A DNA stretch of 64,000 bases, taken from contig NC_019684.1 of NCBI RefSeq assembly GCF_000316645.1, positions 1,054,001-1,118,000 on the forward strand, in the 5' to 3' direction. The stretch comes from Nostoc sp. PCC 7524. GTDB taxonomy: Bacteria > Cyanobacteriota > Cyanobacteriia > Cyanobacteriales > Nostocaceae. The number at the start of each line of letters is the position of its first letter. Position 1 is the stretch's first letter. The notes under the pieces were generated by a model. It saw only the letters and a list, made by a program, of their open reading frames with translations. It was not told the origin of the DNA and did no database searches. Below are positions 62,993 to 64,000 of the stretch, in pieces. Position numbers and translations under genes: made by a program.

Positions 62993-64000
62993 TTAATCAA
63001 ATTTAATTTGTAGTATTGATAAATCATCTGCAAAGGTATCTTTGGAGTTCAAAGCCCTGAGATAATTCAATATATGATCAAGTTGGTAATCAACAGTATG
63101 ATGTACGCTGGCAAGTATCTGGACAAAACCATCTAGACTCCAGAGTGTACCATCTGGTTTGTTGATTTCATAAGCACCATCACTAAAAATATACAGACTA
63201 CTCAACTTTTGTACATTGCAGTAAGCATCAATATATTGTGCTTCTGGAAACATACCTACTGGCATACCAGGAGTTCTCAAAATTTGAACTTCGGTGCTAG
63301 TTGGTGATGTTCCAGATATTAAAATGGCTGGTGGATGTCCAGCACTGGCGTAGGTTAGCTGTCGTGTGACTCGGTTATAAACTCCATACCAAATAGTAAA
63401 GTATTTGTCATTTTGATAATTCATTTGAAAGGTTTCATTTAAACCTTTTAAGACATTACTAGGTTGATAGTAATTGAGAGTTTTAATAGCACGGGAACGT
63501 AACAGATTCAGTACGGAAATGGAAGGAAGAGTAGCTTTTAGTCCATGCCCTGCTGTATCTAGGAGGTATATAGCTAGGGAGTCAGAATCTAGCCAGTAGT
63601 AATCAAAACAATCGCCACCAAGTTGCTGTGAAGGGATGAAGCGAGAGTTGATGGTAAAGGGTGAGCGGATGGGTTCTGGTAGAAGCGATCGCACATATTC
63701 TGCGGCTTCTTTGAGTTCTTCTTCTAGGCGGAGTTTTTGGTTTTGCAAATCTCGACTCAATTGATGTAGTCTCAATCCGGCTCGGACTCTGGCTTGCATT
63801 TCATTTTGTTCAATGGGTTTAGTGATAAAATCATCAGCACCAGCATCTAAACCTTTGACGCGATCGGCTACAGAATCTAAAGATGTTAATAAAATAAAGA
63901 AGGTTGTGGATAAGTTAGGATCTGTCTTAATCCGATGACAAACTTCTAATCCATTCAAGCCAGGCATAATCCAATCACAAATAATCAGTGCTGGACGATA
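62993..64000 (-). CDS. Response regulator with PP2C (SpoIIE-type) phosphatase domain, 5' end outside window
   Basis: The frame continues to the right edge (RPALIICDWIMPGLNGLEV), so the start at 63967 is internal and the gene is partial. The receiver domain has the phospho-Asp in ICDWIMPG, LLTSLDS and the switch Lys in FITKPIEQ. A coiled linker follows (LEEELKEAAEYVRSLLPEPI) and then a PP2C/SpoIIE domain with GGDCFDYYWLD, DTAGHGLKA, YIFSDGAYE and DDLSILQIKF. It is probably a phosphorylation-controlled phosphatase for the neighbouring STAS protein. Confidence 0.92.
   Translation of the reverse strand, partial: YRPALIICDWIMPGLNGLEVCHRIKTDPNLSTTFFILLTSLDSVADRVKGLDAGADDFITKPIEQNEMQARVRAGLRLHQLSRDLQNQKLRLEEELKEAAEYVRSLLPEPIRSPFTINSRFIPSQQLGGDCFDYYWLDSDSLAIYLLDTAGHGLKATLPSISVLNLLRSRAIKTLNYYQPSNVLKGLNETFQMNYQNDKYFTIWYGVYNRVTRQLTYASAGHPPAILISGTSPTSTEVQILRTPGMPVGMFPEAQYIDAYCNVQKLSSLYIFSDGAYEINKPDGTLWSLDGFVQILASVHHTVDYQLDHILNYLRALNSKDTFADDLSILQIKFD

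Overview
The window looks like chromosomal DNA of a filamentous, heterocyst-type cyanobacterium (Nostoc/Anabaena group). The reasons are the many HIP1 octamers (GCGATCGC), the abundant heptanucleotide short tandem repeats (GGGGATT/GGGGACT, GGTGACA, CCTGTAA types), a plant-type PetF ferredoxin, a biliverdin reductase, an ebo gene and cyanobacterial STAND/TRADD-N-type conflict proteins. No rRNA or tRNA gene was recognised.

Left part (1-19 kb). Two IS4-type transposase genes come first, one cut by the window edge. Then follow eboE, a complete IS701-type insertion sequence, a 5'-truncated trpD and a DAHP synthase gene. This looks like the wreck of a scytonemin-associated aromatic/ebo locus, with the IS701 element sitting exactly at the eboE/trpD junction. 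Next are a tandem NPFAGG-repeat protein, a PEP-CTERM repeat protein, a small membrane protein, DUF2103 and ClpS, an exported FAD oxidoreductase, a coiled-coil/TPR membrane protein, a two-domain histidine phosphatase, and a dihydroorotase-like protein that has lost zinc ligands.

Middle part (19-38.4 kb). This is a complete type I-D CRISPR-Cas locus. An array of about 51 repeats (19074-22785) is read leftwards from a leader next to cas2. To its right, on the minus strand, lie cas2, cas1, cas4, a four-helix-bundle protein, cas6, a 2OG-Fe(II) oxygenase, csc1, csc2, cas10d, a DUF1016 nuclease, a small protein with an orphan CRISPR-like repeat pair, cas3', and a DUF5615/DUF433 pair that looks like a toxin-antitoxin module. 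A WYL-domain regulator is divergent from this block. Several of the non-cas genes overlap cas genes by 1-4 bases (about 23 for the oxygenase), so they are probably co-translated. These accessory genes and the orphan repeats are the most interesting part of the window.

Right part (38.4-64 kb). A pentapeptide-repeat protein is followed by the glycine cleavage genes gcvT-gcvH-gcvP. A repeat-rich spacer holds seven 21-bp tandem repeats and a MITE with 22-bp inverted ends. After it comes a probable conflict/cell-death island: a TRADD-N-associated membrane protein, an HTH-STAND ATPase followed by an overlapping WD40 gene with almost identical repeats, a Uma2 nuclease, and a second STAND ATPase. The remainder is mostly housekeeping: an RmlD-type reductase, a TPR lipoprotein, a pentapeptide membrane protein, map-bvdR, petF, a relic of an IS200/IS605 element, a SpoIID-like protein, sulfiredoxin and Dps, an HTH/GrpE-like protein, a histidine-kinase pseudogene, and a STAS protein convergent with a response-regulator/PP2C phosphatase cut by the window edge. 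Short repeats have entered several coding regions in frame (cas4, gcvP, the dihydroorotase-like gene, the second STAND gene, the GrpE-like gene).
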